A stretch of DNA of 34,094 nt from an uncultured Bacteroidales bacterium (GTDB taxonomy: Bacteria; Bacteroidota; Bacteroidia; Bacteroidales; Bacteroidaceae): NCBI GenBank assembly GCA_937876995.1, contig CALEFD010000033.1:1-34094 (forward strand), in the 5' to 3' direction. Below, one piece after another: positions 34,025 through 34,094 of this stretch. The notes under the pieces are model-generated. The model ran no database searches. It was not told the DNA's origin and saw nothing but the letters and a program-made list of their open reading frames with translations. The position numbers were made by a program, and so were the translations under genes. The stretch's first letter is position 1. Each line of letters starts with the position of its first letter.

Positions 34025-34094
34025 TTAATTTATCAACTCTTTAGTATCAACATCTAATACTTTCGCAATATTCACCAGCATCTCCAACGATGGT
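34025..34094 (-). CDS. XRE-family helix-turn-helix regulator, C-terminal fragment
   Basis: The minus-strand frame entering at 34093 encodes PSLEMLVNIAKVLDVDTKEL followed by two residues and a TAA (34027-34025). This is the typical end of a Cro/CI-type HTH domain: 'P-S-L-x-x-L-x-x-I-A-x-x-L-x-V-x-x-x-E-L' forms its last helices. The start lies beyond the window. Small XRE regulators commonly stand before N6-methylase or restriction genes, which agrees with the nuclease-type start of the next gene. The total length and any control-protein role cannot be judged. Confidence 0.75.
   Translation of the reverse strand, partial: PSLEMLVNIAKVLDVDTKELIN

Overview
The window reads as a chromosomal piece of a member of the order Bacteroidales. 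The reasons are the gene order rimP-nusA-infB-cvpA-sufBCDS, promoters of the Bacteroidetes type (TTTG, about 19-20 bp, TAnnTTTG) without evident Shine-Dalgarno sites, and a cluster of fimbrillin-family lipoproteins followed by very large adhesin-like proteins. Apart from a Fur-family tail at the left edge, every gene is on the minus strand, so transcription runs from right to left.

Left part (1-12,607), housekeeping. A Fur-family regulator tail and gpmI converge on a shared hairpin terminator. Upstream of gpmI lies one tightly packed operon, transcribed rimP, nusA, infB, a CvpA-family gene, sufB, sufC, sufD, sufS, rnhB. Most junctions overlap or are 1-5 bases apart. It has a good promoter about 70 bases before rimP, and its leader carries a hairpin followed by five Ts that could be an attenuator.

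Middle and right (12,616-33,967), a fimbria-like locus. In transcription order it holds a chimeric nuclease-domain/fimbrillin gene, a fimbrillin lipoprotein (369 aa), a fimbrillin with an Asp-rich calcium-binding-type tail (506 aa), and a fimbrillin with a large extra C-terminal region (628 aa). A strong terminator and a fresh promoter follow. Then come two more fimbrillin-like lipoproteins (338 and 350 aa) and two giant secreted proteins (1916 and 2446 aa), ending at a second strong terminator. The likely picture is a Bacteroidia surface fimbria with lipoprotein subunits and giant adhesins. The giants carry matching YGGG/FGGG repeats at opposite ends: the N-terminus of the first and the C-terminus of the second.

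Right edge (33,488-34,094). The C-terminus of an XRE-type regulator is followed by a gene whose first ~157 residues are an HsdR/N6-methylase-type PD-(D/E)xK nuclease domain. That domain is joined in frame to the C-terminal half of a fimbrillin. A 6-bp inverted repeat with a 10-bp spacer sits on the junction. This is the most unusual feature: a restriction-type locus start spliced onto a fimbrial operon, which either reflects a real rearrangement or an assembly misjoin.

No tRNA, rRNA, CRISPR array, transposase or integrase gene was recognised.
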